From Bacteroidales bacterium (GTDB lineage: Bacteria > Bacteroidota > Bacteroidia > Bacteroidales > F082), in NCBI GenBank assembly GCA_016936505.1, contig JAFGXS010000052.1, positions 165,267-229,266 on the forward strand: a DNA stretch of 64,000 bases. Reading direction: 5' to 3'. Below, piece after piece: positions 1 through 8,429 of the stretch. The position numbers were made by a program, and so were the translations under genes. Numbering within the stretch: the stretch's first letter is position 1; each line of letters opens with the position of its first letter. A model generated the notes under the pieces. That model had not been told where the DNA came from, ran no database searches, and was given only the letters and a program-made list of their open reading frames with translations.

Positions 1-995
1 ATATAATTATCAGGAAAATAGTCCAGCAAACAGAAAGGACGTGAACCCGATTTTCGTCCGTCAAAATAACGCGAATAATTTTCAATACCAGAACAATAGC
101 CCAGTTCACGCATCATTTCTACATCATAAGTAACCCTTTCTTCAAGACGTTTGGCTTCCAGATGTTTTCCAATTTCATGAAAATAATCCACCTGCTTTTT
201 CATATCCATCTGAATATCCATTAACGAGGTCTTCATTTTTTCCTGAGAGGTAACAAAAATATTGGCCGGATTAATGACTATTTCCTTTAACCCCTCAATT
301 CTTTGTCCCGAAACGGGATCAATAGTTTCCAGAGATTCAATTTCATTACCCCAGAAAATGATACGAAAGGCTCTTTCCGCATAAACAGGAAACACATCGA
401 TGGTATCTCCTTTCACTCTGAAATTGCCTCTTCCCAGCGCTACTTCGTTCCGGGAGTATAAAGCATTTACCAAACGATGCAACAAATTATTTCTGGTGAT
501 CACTTCTCCAACTCTAAGGTTCACTACATTGCTTGTAAAATCATCAGGATTGCCAATACCATAAATACATGAAACTGAAGAAACAACAATTACGTCTTTT
601 CTGCCCGAAAGCAAAGCAGAAGTCGCAGAAAGCCTTAATTTCTCAATTTCCTCATTAATCGACAGATCTTTTTCAATATAAGTATTGGTTACAGGAATGT
701 AAGCTTCAGGCTGATAGTAATCGTAATACGAAACAAAATACTCAATGGCATTCTCAGGAAAAAACTGTTTAAACTCACCATACAATTGAGCAGCCAGCGT
801 TTTATTATGACTCAGAATTAAAGCCGGCCTGTCAACCTGAGCCAAGACATTTGCTATGGTGAAAGTTTTACCGGAGCCGGTAACACCAAGTAAAACCTGA
901 GCATCATCTCCCCTATTTAAACCATCGACAAGTTGGCTGATTGCCTGAGGCTGATCTCCTGTTGGTTGATAATCTGATACCAGTTTAAACGACAT
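1..995 (-). CDS. uvrB: UvrABC system protein B, N-terminal part (cut by window edge)
   Basis: Partial gene: only about the first 331 residues are inside the window and the rest lies beyond base 1. Translating the minus strand from the ATG at 995 gives MSFKLVSDYQPTGDQPQAI, the usual UvrB start, then the Walker A motif GVTGSGKT near residue 40. The beta-hairpin region EYFVSYYDYYQPEAYIP, the IEKD loop and SSVSCIYGIGNP follow. UvrB is the damage-verifying helicase subunit of nucleotide excision repair; it receives DNA from UvrA and recruits UvrC. uvrA is also in this window (31.0 kb) but not adjacent. Nothing looks broken in the visible part. Confidence 0.97.
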   Translation of the reverse strand, partial: MSFKLVSDYQPTGDQPQAISQLVDGLNRGDDAQVLLGVTGSGKTFTIANVLAQVDRPALILSHNKTLAAQLYGEFKQFFPENAIEYFVSYYDYYQPEAYIPVTNTYIEKDLSINEEIEKLRLSATSALLSGRKDVIVVSSVSCIYGIGNPDDFTSNVVNLRVGEVITRNNLLHRLVNALYSRNEVALGRGNFRVKGDTIDVFPVYAERAFRIIFWGNEIESLETIDPVSGQRIEGLKEIVINPANIFVTSQEKMKTSLMDIQMDMKKQVDYFHEIGKHLEAKRLEERVTYDVEMMRELGYCSGIENYSRYFDGRKSGSRPFCLLDYFPDNY

Positions 996-1017
996 TTCAG
1001 GTTTGTTTATAAGCAAA

Positions 1018-1042
1018 TAAGGCCCTTTTGCAAGGGCCTGTA
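1018..1042 (-). terminator. Hairpin terminator of the 1069-1521 gene
   Basis: AGGCCCTT (1020-1027) and AAGGGCCT (1032-1039) form a perfect 8-bp GC-rich stem with a 4-base loop, between the end of the upstream minus-strand gene and uvrB. The T-run on the minus strand is short, so termination may be partial. Confidence 0.55.
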
Positions 1043-1068
1043 AAATTATTCAGAATAACAGTATTATT

Positions 1069-1521
1069 CTATAAAACTGCTACATTACCGTCACTATCAA
1101 CGATAACGTCCCAATTCACAAAGGCAACCTTACCGTCACGGATATAAAAGTCAATCATCTGCTCTTCAAACGACAAACGGGTTTCTCCATCCTCCTGTTC
1201 TTCATCAAATTCCTCTGCGCCGTTTGCTTTCATTAAAGCTATTGCCTCTTTTTGAGGCATACCAATAATCTTTTTACCGTAAAGTGTAGCATCAGGATGA
1301 TCTGTCTCCATCCCGGCAACAACCTGACGTGTATGTCCTTCGAAAAATATAGATACACCTTTTTCCCAATAATAAAGCAATACGGCATTCATTTCTTCTT
1401 CACTCTCAAAGTTATCAACTTCTTCAGGTTCGCCCAAATCAGAAACAACTTTTTCCATATCCATTCCGAAAGCGAGATCCCCCAATCCCTTCTGGGGAAT
1501 AATTTCATAAGAACTAATCAT
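1069..1521 (-). CDS. Small acidic protein of unknown function
   Basis: A 150-residue protein with no signal peptide or membrane segment, rich in Glu and Asp, especially around residues 38-45 and 103-112. The N-terminal block GLGDLAFGMDMEKVVSDLGEP resembles the start of small BamE/SmpA-like folds, in which a strand is followed by a helix and LGxP; this is only a motif-level resemblance. The C-terminal half alternates strands and turns (FYIRDGKVAFVNWD). It lies between an SDR gene and uvrB on the same strand and has its own hairpin downstream. It is probably a cytoplasmic single-domain protein; I do not assign a function. Confidence 0.8.
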   Translation of the reverse strand: MISSYEIIPQKGLGDLAFGMDMEKVVSDLGEPEEVDNFESEEEMNAVLLYYWEKGVSIFFEGHTRQVVAGMETDHPDATLYGKKIIGMPQKEAIALMKANGAEEFDEEQEDGETRLSFEEQMIDFYIRDGKVAFVNWDVIVDSDGNVAVL

Positions 1522-1563
1522 TTTCTTTTTTTCTTTATATATAATTTTTAAATGTAGTATTTT

Positions 1564-2370
1564 CTATTTAAATGGTGAACCTGGTTCTTTAGCCATTTTC
1601 TCGTATATCTTTTTTTCAAGAAAATAGGGCATGAACTTACTCAGCAGGTTCGTTAATTTTCCTTCTGCGGTCAGAACCAATTTCTTCTTCTTTTTCTGAA
1701 CCGCTTTGTAAACATGTTTTGCAACCTCTTCGGCCGACATAATTTTACCTTCATTTAATGGTGATTCACCTTGTTGTGAGCCATCAGCAACCAAAGCAGT
1801 ATTACGAATATTTGAAGCAGTAAAACCAGGATATACCATTAAAACATTCAATCCAGTTTTTAAATTTTCTGTTCGTAAACTCTCCATAAATCCCTGTAAA
1901 GCAAACTTTGAAGCCGAATATCCAGTACGTCCGGGTAAACCTTTAATTCCGGCAATGGAAGACACTGTAACAACAGTACCTTTTGCTTCCAACAAAGCCG
2001 GAAGAGCAGCCTTAGTACAATAAACCGTACCCCAGAAATTTACATCCATTAATCTTTTAATAACATCAACAGAGGCATCACGAAACAATGCACGCATGGA
2101 AATTCCGGCATTATTTATCAACACATCAATACATCCGTATTTTTCAAGAGCATAAGATATAAGAGCTTCACTATCTTTTTCTATTGTAACATCTGTTACT
2201 TTATAAACTGAGGTACCTCCTGATTCTTCAATCTCACGACTTAATAAAATCAATTCATCTTCGCGTCGTGCTCCCAGCACCATTAAATCTCCATGTGCTG
2301 CAAATTCCAACGCCAAAGCCCTTCCTATCCCTGAACTCGCACCCGTAATAACTACTACTCTTTTATCCAT
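1564..2370 (-). CDS. Short-chain dehydrogenase/reductase (SDR family)
   Basis: A 268-residue classical SDR, NAD(P)-dependent oxidoreductase fold. The cofactor glycine motif TGASSGIG is near residues 9-16, NNAG near 87, the catalytic Ser in VSSIAG near 137, and YSASK supplies Tyr and Lys near 151-155. The sequence continues past the core with a basic KKKKK stretch (about 227-231) and a C-terminal extension (LLSKFMPYFLEKKIYEKM) that may be amphipathic and membrane-associating, as in several lipid or ketoacyl reductases of this class. The substrate cannot be told from sequence. It lies alone on the minus strand between a peptidase gene and a small acidic protein. Confidence 0.9.
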   Translation of the reverse strand: MDKRVVVITGASSGIGRALALEFAAHGDLMVLGARREDELILLSREIEESGGTSVYKVTDVTIEKDSEALISYALEKYGCIDVLINNAGISMRALFRDASVDVIKRLMDVNFWGTVYCTKAALPALLEAKGTVVTVSSIAGIKGLPGRTGYSASKFALQGFMESLRTENLKTGLNVLMVYPGFTASNIRNTALVADGSQQGESPLNEGKIMSAEEVAKHVYKAVQKKKKKLVLTAEGKLTNLLSKFMPYFLEKKIYEKMAKEPGSPFK

Positions 2371-2543
2371 GAATTACTTTGAACATTTTTACAATGATAC
2401 AAAAAAATATATGTATCAAAAGTGAATTTTAAGTTTTTTTGACAGATTATCTGTTTTCAAAAAATCACGAAATAAACCAATGGTTATCTGAAAAATAAAA
2501 ACAAAAAGCCGGATCACATTTTAAACAGGATCCGGCTTATAAG

Positions 2544-3797
2544 TTATTGATTAAATTTCTTCAAATACGGTTTTAAAAGATCTTTATGAACCATAAGATC
2601 CATAATTTTCAATTTCACATAAGGTTCGCTAAAGAAATAATAACCAAACTCAGGACTATCAGGATTAACACTTCTAGAACCTGAACTGGAATCCTTAATC
2701 AAATACCAGTAATTCCCATTTTTGTCTTTGGTGTAACCAACCATATGCATGCCATGATCATCGGTCGTGGTTCCATTGGAGAAACGAAACTGACGGGCAT
2801 CATCGTTAATGTATTGAGCAGGAATATCAAAACTTGGAATCAAGCCTGTATTATTAATATGCGATAACCCTGCTTCCGAAACATCACCACCGATGCATAT
2901 TGTATAGCCTTTATCCATTCCTGTGTGAATAATATCCATAAATACATTGAGTGGCACATTATAATAAGCTTTGCTATGCCACCAGTTATCCGGAACCTGA
3001 TATTCCACCTGCTGCCAGAAAGGCTTTTGCATATAACTCAACACATCCACATAATCATCCATATTTAACCTTAGATAGTCATTCAGAAATGATTTTGGGG
3101 TGTATTCCTTTCCTTTGTAAATGAAACTGGTTGGAGGTTCGCCCATATAATAATTGAGAATGGAGCGTGTGGTAGCTATCACAGCAGCTTTGTTCCAATC
3201 AGCTGATTTTTTCACACTGGCAAGATAAGTATGCAACTCATCCATTAATTTTGAGTGGTCATAAAACTTTTGACCCGGCAAAAGACCCGTATAAACATCG
3301 CGGGGAACAATACCATATTTTTTGTAAATCCTTGTTAAAGCATTAGCTTCTGCACCTTCGTCAACAAGTGAATTGCCACGAGTATCTACAAAACGGCTTA
3401 CTTTTTCAACATATTCCCAGTACACAGTGAACATCTCAGATAGCCTTACATCCTTATTGTATAAACGGTGTTCTTCTGATTCCATAAACGAAGTGGTTGA
3501 AAAACTCCAGCATGTACCTGTATTTCCTTGCGAAATCGGGGGGAAATGCCAGTAATCATGAGCCTTATAATCAGAAAGCTTATTAGGAAGCTGCATTCCT
3601 GACTGATCCAAAACAAATTGCTTTTCAGCCTCTTTAGGGTGCATCTTGGCTTCGTACTCATGAATAGCCTTCATGATAACATCAGGATAATAAGTATTCT
3701 CAGGTTTCACAAAAACGCCCTTTTCGTTGTTCTGGGCATAAACCGAAGCCACAGAAAACAACAGGATAGCGATAAACAATAAAGTAATTTTTTTCAT
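2544..3797 (-). CDS. Secreted C1-family (aminopeptidase C/bleomycin hydrolase-like) cysteine peptidase
   Basis: A 417-residue papain-fold peptidase of the C1B type. I start it at the ATG at 3797 because it opens a clear signal peptide (MKKITLLFIAILLFSVASVYA, cleavage after AQ) and because a promoter lies at 3848-3877; the upstream in-frame ATG at 3845 would sit at about the transcription start. The catalytic Cys is in GNTGTCWSFS (residue 96) and the His in DDHGMHMVGY (about 348). The third catalytic position, normally Asn in ENSW, reads IKDSSSG here, so Asp replaces Asn. It is probably exported to the periplasm; the substrate is unknown. It is monocistronic. Confidence 0.9.
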   Translation of the reverse strand: MKKITLLFIAILLFSVASVYAQNNEKGVFVKPENTYYPDVIMKAIHEYEAKMHPKEAEKQFVLDQSGMQLPNKLSDYKAHDYWHFPPISQGNTGTCWSFSTTSFMESEEHRLYNKDVRLSEMFTVYWEYVEKVSRFVDTRGNSLVDEGAEANALTRIYKKYGIVPRDVYTGLLPGQKFYDHSKLMDELHTYLASVKKSADWNKAAVIATTRSILNYYMGEPPTSFIYKGKEYTPKSFLNDYLRLNMDDYVDVLSYMQKPFWQQVEYQVPDNWWHSKAYYNVPLNVFMDIIHTGMDKGYTICIGGDVSEAGLSHINNTGLIPSFDIPAQYINDDARQFRFSNGTTTDDHGMHMVGYTKDKNGNYWYLIKDSSSGSRSVNPDSPEFGYYFFSEPYVKLKIMDLMVHKDLLKPYLKKFNQ

Positions 3798-3847
3798 TTT
3801 TGTTATTTTATGAATTACAAAAAGCCTAGATCGGCTGTGAATCACGC

Positions 3848-3877
3848 CAAAATTACACTAATTTTACTTAAACCAAA
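3848..3877 (-). promoter_or_regulatory. Promoter of the C1 peptidase gene
   Basis: On the minus strand TTTG (3874-3877) is separated by 18 bases from TAATTTTG (3848-3855), a good match to the Bacteroidota -33/-7 promoter. It supports the ATG at 3797 rather than the one at 3845. Confidence 0.6.
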
Positions 3878-3950
3878 GGAGAGCTCAATTCAGATTAAAT
3901 ATTAATTAAGACTTTATTTAAAATATCCTACATTTTTTTGCAGTACAGTT

Positions 3951-3979
3951 TTTGGAAAAAGAAAAAAAGTGTATTTTTG
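3951..3979 (+). promoter_or_regulatory. Promoter of tRNA-Ser(TGA)
   Basis: TTTG (3951-3954), a 17-base spacer and TATTTTTG (3972-3979). The -7 box ends 9 bases before the tRNA 5' end, as expected for a tRNA promoter in this phylum. Confidence 0.65.
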
Positions 3980-3988
3980 CGCTCTCTT

Positions 3989-4076
<88 letters not shown>

Positions 4077-4079
4077 GAT

Positions 4080-4110
4080 AAACCCACGCTGAATAGTGTG
4101 GGTTTTTGTT
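4080..4110 (+). terminator. Bidirectional terminator after tRNA-Ser / sulP
   Basis: AAACCCAC (4080-4087) pairs with GTGGGTTT (4098-4105), followed by a T-run on the plus strand. The A-run on the left makes it usable also for the minus-strand SulP gene that ends at 4111. Confidence 0.75.
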
Positions 4111-5754
4111 TTAACTCACTTCAACTAATTCTTTTGCTTTATTTAAAGCCGGACTAAAGTTATCAAATATCATTTCATCTTTAATCCATTGAGACATTTT
4201 ATTCCTGTTAAAATCATCTTTAAGTTCCTTACTAACACCTGAAAGAATTACTACAATATTAACTTTATTCAACTGATCAAGAGCATCCTTTAAATTATGT
4301 ATCCCAGTCTGGTCAATAAATGAAACGTGCCGCATTCTAATGATCAACACTTTACTTTTTAACCCTATTTCTTTTAATACTTCTGAATATTTTCTGGCCG
4401 AGGCAAAAAACAATGGTCCACTGATTTCATAAACAGACAAACCAGCAGGCAAAGCCGAATAATCCTCAATTAAATCAGTATCAATAACATTACTGATTCT
4501 TTTTTCTCCTATATCTGACATGCGTTTCATAAACAAGAGAGCCGACAGCACAACACCAATCTCAATTGCCACAGTAAGGTCAACAAATATGGTCAAAAGA
4601 AAAGTGCTTAACAGGACAAGGATATCAAAATAACTACCTTTTACAGTAGCAACAAACGACCTCCATTCGCTCATATTGTAAGACACTACAATCAATACTC
4701 CGGCCAAAACTGACATTGGAATTAATTTAGCCCAACGACCTAAAAAAAGCATAATTAGAAATAGTGTTGCGGCATGAACCATACCCGAAATAGGAGTACG
4801 TCCTCCGTTTTTCACATTGGTTGCCGTACGCGCAATAGCCCCTGTTGCCGGAATCCCTCCAAAAAGCGGACTGGCAATATTGGCAATTCCCTGTGCAATA
4901 AGTTCGGTATTTGATCTGTGCCTACCACCAATCATACCATCAGAAACAACAGCAGACAAAAGAGATTCTATTGAACCGAGTAAAGCAATGGTCAGAGCCG
5001 GAACAAAATAATTATGGATCTGATTTAAATGAATTTCAGGGATGTGAAAACTGAAACTGTTGTGAATATTTCCAAAATAAGTTTCAATAGTTGAAACAGG
5101 TATATTAAATATCTGAACAAAAGCTGTTATAGCTAATATTGCTATAAATGAACCCGGAATCTTAGTTGTAATTTTCTTGAAAAAAACGGTAATTATAATT
5201 GTTACTAAAGTAATTCCCAAGGCCCAAAAGTTTATCTGGTTAAGATGTTGGATATATGAGATCCATTTTTCGATAAAGCCCGCAGGAACCTTTTCGATTG
5301 AAAGTCCAAGCGCATCTTTAATCTGAGTTGAAAAAATGACTATGGCAATGCCACTGGTAAAACCAACAATTAAAGGATGGGGGAAATATTTCAAGAGGGA
5401 ACCTAACCTGAGCAGTCCGAAAATAATCAACAGAAAACCTGCCATTATGGTCGAAATCATCAAACCATTGAGTCCATATTCCTGAAGAATACCATAAACA
5501 ATAACTATAAACGCTCCGGTTGGACCACCAATTTGTACACGACTACCACCTAAAAATGAAATCAAAAAACCTGCAACAATAGCTGTAATCAATCCCCTGT
5601 CAGGAGAAACTCCCGATGCCACAGCAAAAGCTATTGCCAATGGTAAAGCAACAATTCCAACTACTATTCCCGAAAATATATCTCTCGAAAGTTGTTTATT
5701 CCCGATTCCGGATTTTAGAACCGTAAAAAACTTAGGTTTAAATATATAGTCCAT
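4111..5754 (-). CDS. SulP family anion transporter with STAS domain
   Basis: A 547-residue inner-membrane protein of the SLC26/SulP family. Residues 1-420 hold 10 or more hydrophobic segments, including the family signature GGPTGAFIVIVYGI near residues 75-90 and the ATGAIARTATN block near 300-312. Residues about 435-545 form a cytoplasmic STAS domain, with the conserved FIDQTGIHNL loop. Family members carry sulfate, bicarbonate or other anions; the substrate cannot be fixed from sequence. There is no carbonic anhydrase fusion or neighbour. It is transcribed separately from the helicase gene upstream, with a large AT palindrome between them. Confidence 0.93.
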   Translation of the reverse strand: MDYIFKPKFFTVLKSGIGNKQLSRDIFSGIVVGIVALPLAIAFAVASGVSPDRGLITAIVAGFLISFLGGSRVQIGGPTGAFIVIVYGILQEYGLNGLMISTIMAGFLLIIFGLLRLGSLLKYFPHPLIVGFTSGIAIVIFSTQIKDALGLSIEKVPAGFIEKWISYIQHLNQINFWALGITLVTIIITVFFKKITTKIPGSFIAILAITAFVQIFNIPVSTIETYFGNIHNSFSFHIPEIHLNQIHNYFVPALTIALLGSIESLLSAVVSDGMIGGRHRSNTELIAQGIANIASPLFGGIPATGAIARTATNVKNGGRTPISGMVHAATLFLIMLFLGRWAKLIPMSVLAGVLIVVSYNMSEWRSFVATVKGSYFDILVLLSTFLLTIFVDLTVAIEIGVVLSALLFMKRMSDIGEKRISNVIDTDLIEDYSALPAGLSVYEISGPLFFASARKYSEVLKEIGLKSKVLIIRMRHVSFIDQTGIHNLKDALDQLNKVNIVVILSGVSKELKDDFNRNKMSQWIKDEMIFDNFSPALNKAKELVEVS

Positions 5755-5777
5755 ATTCTATAGAATAAAAATGGCTG

Positions 5778-5785
5778 CAAATATA
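5778..5785 (-). promoter_or_regulatory. Likely -7 box of the SulP gene
   Basis: TATATTTG on the minus strand, 24 bases before the start codon. No clear -33 TTG was found at the usual distance; the palindrome at 5808-5836 lies just upstream. Confidence 0.4.
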
Positions 5786-5807
5786 TCACAAGTTTAGGGC
5801 TGTAGAT

Positions 5808-5836
5808 TCATTTTAAAATAAAATATTTTAAAATGA
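5808..5836. repeat. AT-only inverted repeat upstream of the SulP gene
   Basis: TCATTTTAAAATA (5808-5820) and its exact reverse complement (5824-5836) are separated by AAA, giving 13-bp arms. It lies just upstream of the putative -7 box of the transporter gene, so it may be an operator; its low GC makes it a poor terminator. Confidence 0.5.
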
Positions 5837-5936
5837 GAACAATTGATTTTGAATATATTATAATTATAAAATAAGCACTTATTTAGTATTATAAACAAAA
5901 CTAATCTTCAATTCTTATTCAATTACTCCTGATTTA

Positions 5937-8387
5937 TTAATCTGTTTTACTGCTTTCATACTGAATACTATTCAGTACCATTTTAATCTCGCCGTAAGAG
6001 AATTCTTCATTCAGCTTCATTCTGAGTTCTCCGATACTTCCAAATTCTGTATTTCTAATTTTTTCTTTGAGCAAATCGGAGCGTTTATGGTTCATTAATT
6101 CCTCCAACTTCAGGGTTCCGTCCAAAATAAAATGAGCCAAATGACCTTCAATGGTTCCTTCTGTAAACCCTCGTTCTTTGGCAATTTCAGGAATACCCAT
6201 CCCCTCTCCAAACATTCTCAGACTAATATTTTTCGTGTTCTCCTTTGGCTTTTTCTCTGGCTTTTTGACTTCGGAAGAGACTTCCCCTTTCTCCTTGCAA
6301 TAGGCCTGAATCAGCGCTGTTATTTTATTCCCGTATTTCATTATGCGAATTTTGCCCATTCCATGGACACCAGAAAATTGTTCTTTGGTAACAGGAATTT
6401 TTTCACAAAGATCAAACAACGTTTTTTGGCTAAAAATCTGATAATGAGCCACCCCTCCTGATTCAGCCAGTTCATGCCGCAATTTACTTAAACGCGAAAA
6501 CAATTCAGGTCGCGGTCCTATCACTTTCTCTTTGGACAACGAGCGAACCGGTTTCTGTTCTTGCAGTACCGATTTCGCCCTGGCTTCAAGATATTTTAAA
6601 GTGCTGAACCCATCATCTTTTAGCGCATTTAAACAGAATAACTTTACTGATATTAATTCTTCAGTTTTAAGTAAAGCTTCTTTAAATCCCTTTTTAACTT
6701 CTCTATTGTCGGTCGTATAACCGATTTCTGACAAAGGTTTCACCATATTGTTTTCCGTCTGTTCAATGAAATACGAAATGGCTTTTAAGATTCTCTCTTT
6801 GACTTCTGTATTATTTTCAGGATCCTTTTCTTCCTGGCTCAACCGAATCAATTGTTTTTGAAAATTTTCACCAACCTGAACCAATTCCCCCACTCCCTTT
6901 TCTTTGATTGTTAACAACGGCTCAAAAATATTTCCCTGTAAAGAATCTTTATTTTGATCGGCTACTTTTATGCATTTATTGACTGAAATCAAAAAGGGTT
7001 TATAGTCAAAAAGTTCCTGAATCAATTCAAGCTGATATTCTTTTTTCGATTTATTCAATTGTTTGTCATCAGGAGGATTTTGTTCCACTTCATGGCTAAA
7101 AGAAAGAACTTTCTCATCCTGAATGATTCCGTTTTTATTAATCCGGCTTTTCAACACAATTCCTTCCAGTGTTCGACAACGGCTCAAAGCCACATAAGTC
7201 TGTCCATGAGCAAAGGAAGCTTCAGCATCAATAATAGCTTTCTCAAACGTAAGCCCCTGGCTTTTGTGAATGGTAATAGCCCAAGCCAGCCGTAAAGGCA
7301 ATTGCGAAAAAATGCCTTTTACCTCTTCACTGATTTCCTTCGTTTTTTCATCAAGTGTATAATTGACATTCTCCCAGGTTTCAGCACCGACATATATTTC
7401 TGAAGAATCATTCGAGCAACGAACCACAACAAACTCGTCTCCTATTTCAATTATTTTACCAATTTTACCATTATAATATTTTTTCTCCGGTGAGCTGTCA
7501 TTTTTAATGAACATCACTTGTGCCCCAACCTTCAATTCGAGTTTGTAATGAGTCGGATACGCATATTCAGAAAAATCTCCTTCAATTTCAGCCGTAAAAA
7601 AATGGGGTTTATTTTTGATTTCTGACAGTGCATAGTTGTTGATTTGGTCTGCCCTGTTGTTATGTGTTGTGAGCGTAATATATCCTTCATCAGGATCGGG
7701 AGTAAAATGTTCATCAAAATGCTCATTGAGTGTCTGCAATGATTGTTCAGAAAGACTGTTATTCCTGATTTCATTCAGAATTTTAATAAAACTTTCGTTT
7801 TTCTGTCGGAAAATGTACTTCAGTTCAATTCCCAAAGCATTGGATCTCTGAAAAGATTTACTGCTAAAGAAAAAAGGAGTTTCATAAAAAGCCGAAAGCA
7901 ATCTCCATTCGTCAGGTTTCACCACAGGGGCCAGTTGTTGCAGATCGCCAATCATTAAAACCTGGATTCCGCCAAACACTTTGTTTTTATCCTTGAATTG
8001 TCTCAAAACCTGATCAATTCCATCCAGTAAATCAGCCCTTACCATACTTATCTCATCAATAATCAAAAGATCCAACGAACGAATGATATCAATTTTTCTG
8101 CGATTAAACTTATAATGGGAACGAGACTTCTGTCTTTCGGAATATCGGCGTTCTTCCATCTCAGGTAAAATCGGGCCAAAAGGCAACTGAAAAAATGAAT
8201 GAATCGTAACACCTTTTGCATTGATCGCGGCTACGCCGGTGGGAGCAACAACAACCATTCTTTTAAATGATTCGTTACGTACTTTATGCAAAAAGGTGGT
8301 TTTCCCGGTTCCAGCTTTTCCGGTTAAAAACAAGTTTTGGTTGGTTTTTTCAATAAAATTCCAAGCTAATTCAAGTTCGGCATTCAT
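5937..8387 (-). CDS. Pif1/RecD2-like superfamily 1 DNA helicase with HRDC and HTH domains
   Basis: An 816-residue ATP-dependent DNA helicase. Walker A GKAGTGKTT is at residues 23-31, motif Ia TIHSFF at 61-66, Walker B with DEISM at 111-115, motif III GDLQQLAP at 147-154, and the C-terminal motor motifs TIHKSQG (372-378) and VALSRC (399-404). After a helical linker there is an HRDC domain (about 627-700) and a C-terminal helix-turn-helix region (about 720-800) like those following RecQ helicases. It is the last gene of a probable operon with the DnaQ-GIY-YIG nuclease (42-base gap) and the S24 repressor. This context suggests a role in repair or replication-fork processing. Confidence 0.9.
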   Translation of the reverse strand: MNAELELAWNFIEKTNQNLFLTGKAGTGKTTFLHKVRNESFKRMVVVAPTGVAAINAKGVTIHSFFQLPFGPILPEMEERRYSERQKSRSHYKFNRRKIDIIRSLDLLIIDEISMVRADLLDGIDQVLRQFKDKNKVFGGIQVLMIGDLQQLAPVVKPDEWRLLSAFYETPFFFSSKSFQRSNALGIELKYIFRQKNESFIKILNEIRNNSLSEQSLQTLNEHFDEHFTPDPDEGYITLTTHNNRADQINNYALSEIKNKPHFFTAEIEGDFSEYAYPTHYKLELKVGAQVMFIKNDSSPEKKYYNGKIGKIIEIGDEFVVVRCSNDSSEIYVGAETWENVNYTLDEKTKEISEEVKGIFSQLPLRLAWAITIHKSQGLTFEKAIIDAEASFAHGQTYVALSRCRTLEGIVLKSRINKNGIIQDEKVLSFSHEVEQNPPDDKQLNKSKKEYQLELIQELFDYKPFLISVNKCIKVADQNKDSLQGNIFEPLLTIKEKGVGELVQVGENFQKQLIRLSQEEKDPENNTEVKERILKAISYFIEQTENNMVKPLSEIGYTTDNREVKKGFKEALLKTEELISVKLFCLNALKDDGFSTLKYLEARAKSVLQEQKPVRSLSKEKVIGPRPELFSRLSKLRHELAESGGVAHYQIFSQKTLFDLCEKIPVTKEQFSGVHGMGKIRIMKYGNKITALIQAYCKEKGEVSSEVKKPEKKPKENTKNISLRMFGEGMGIPEIAKERGFTEGTIEGHLAHFILDGTLKLEELMNHKRSDLLKEKIRNTEFGSIGELRMKLNEEFSYGEIKMVLNSIQYESSKTD

Positions 8388-8429
8388 AAATTGTTGATTT
8401 AAAAGGTTTATAAAAATAACCCCGGTCGA

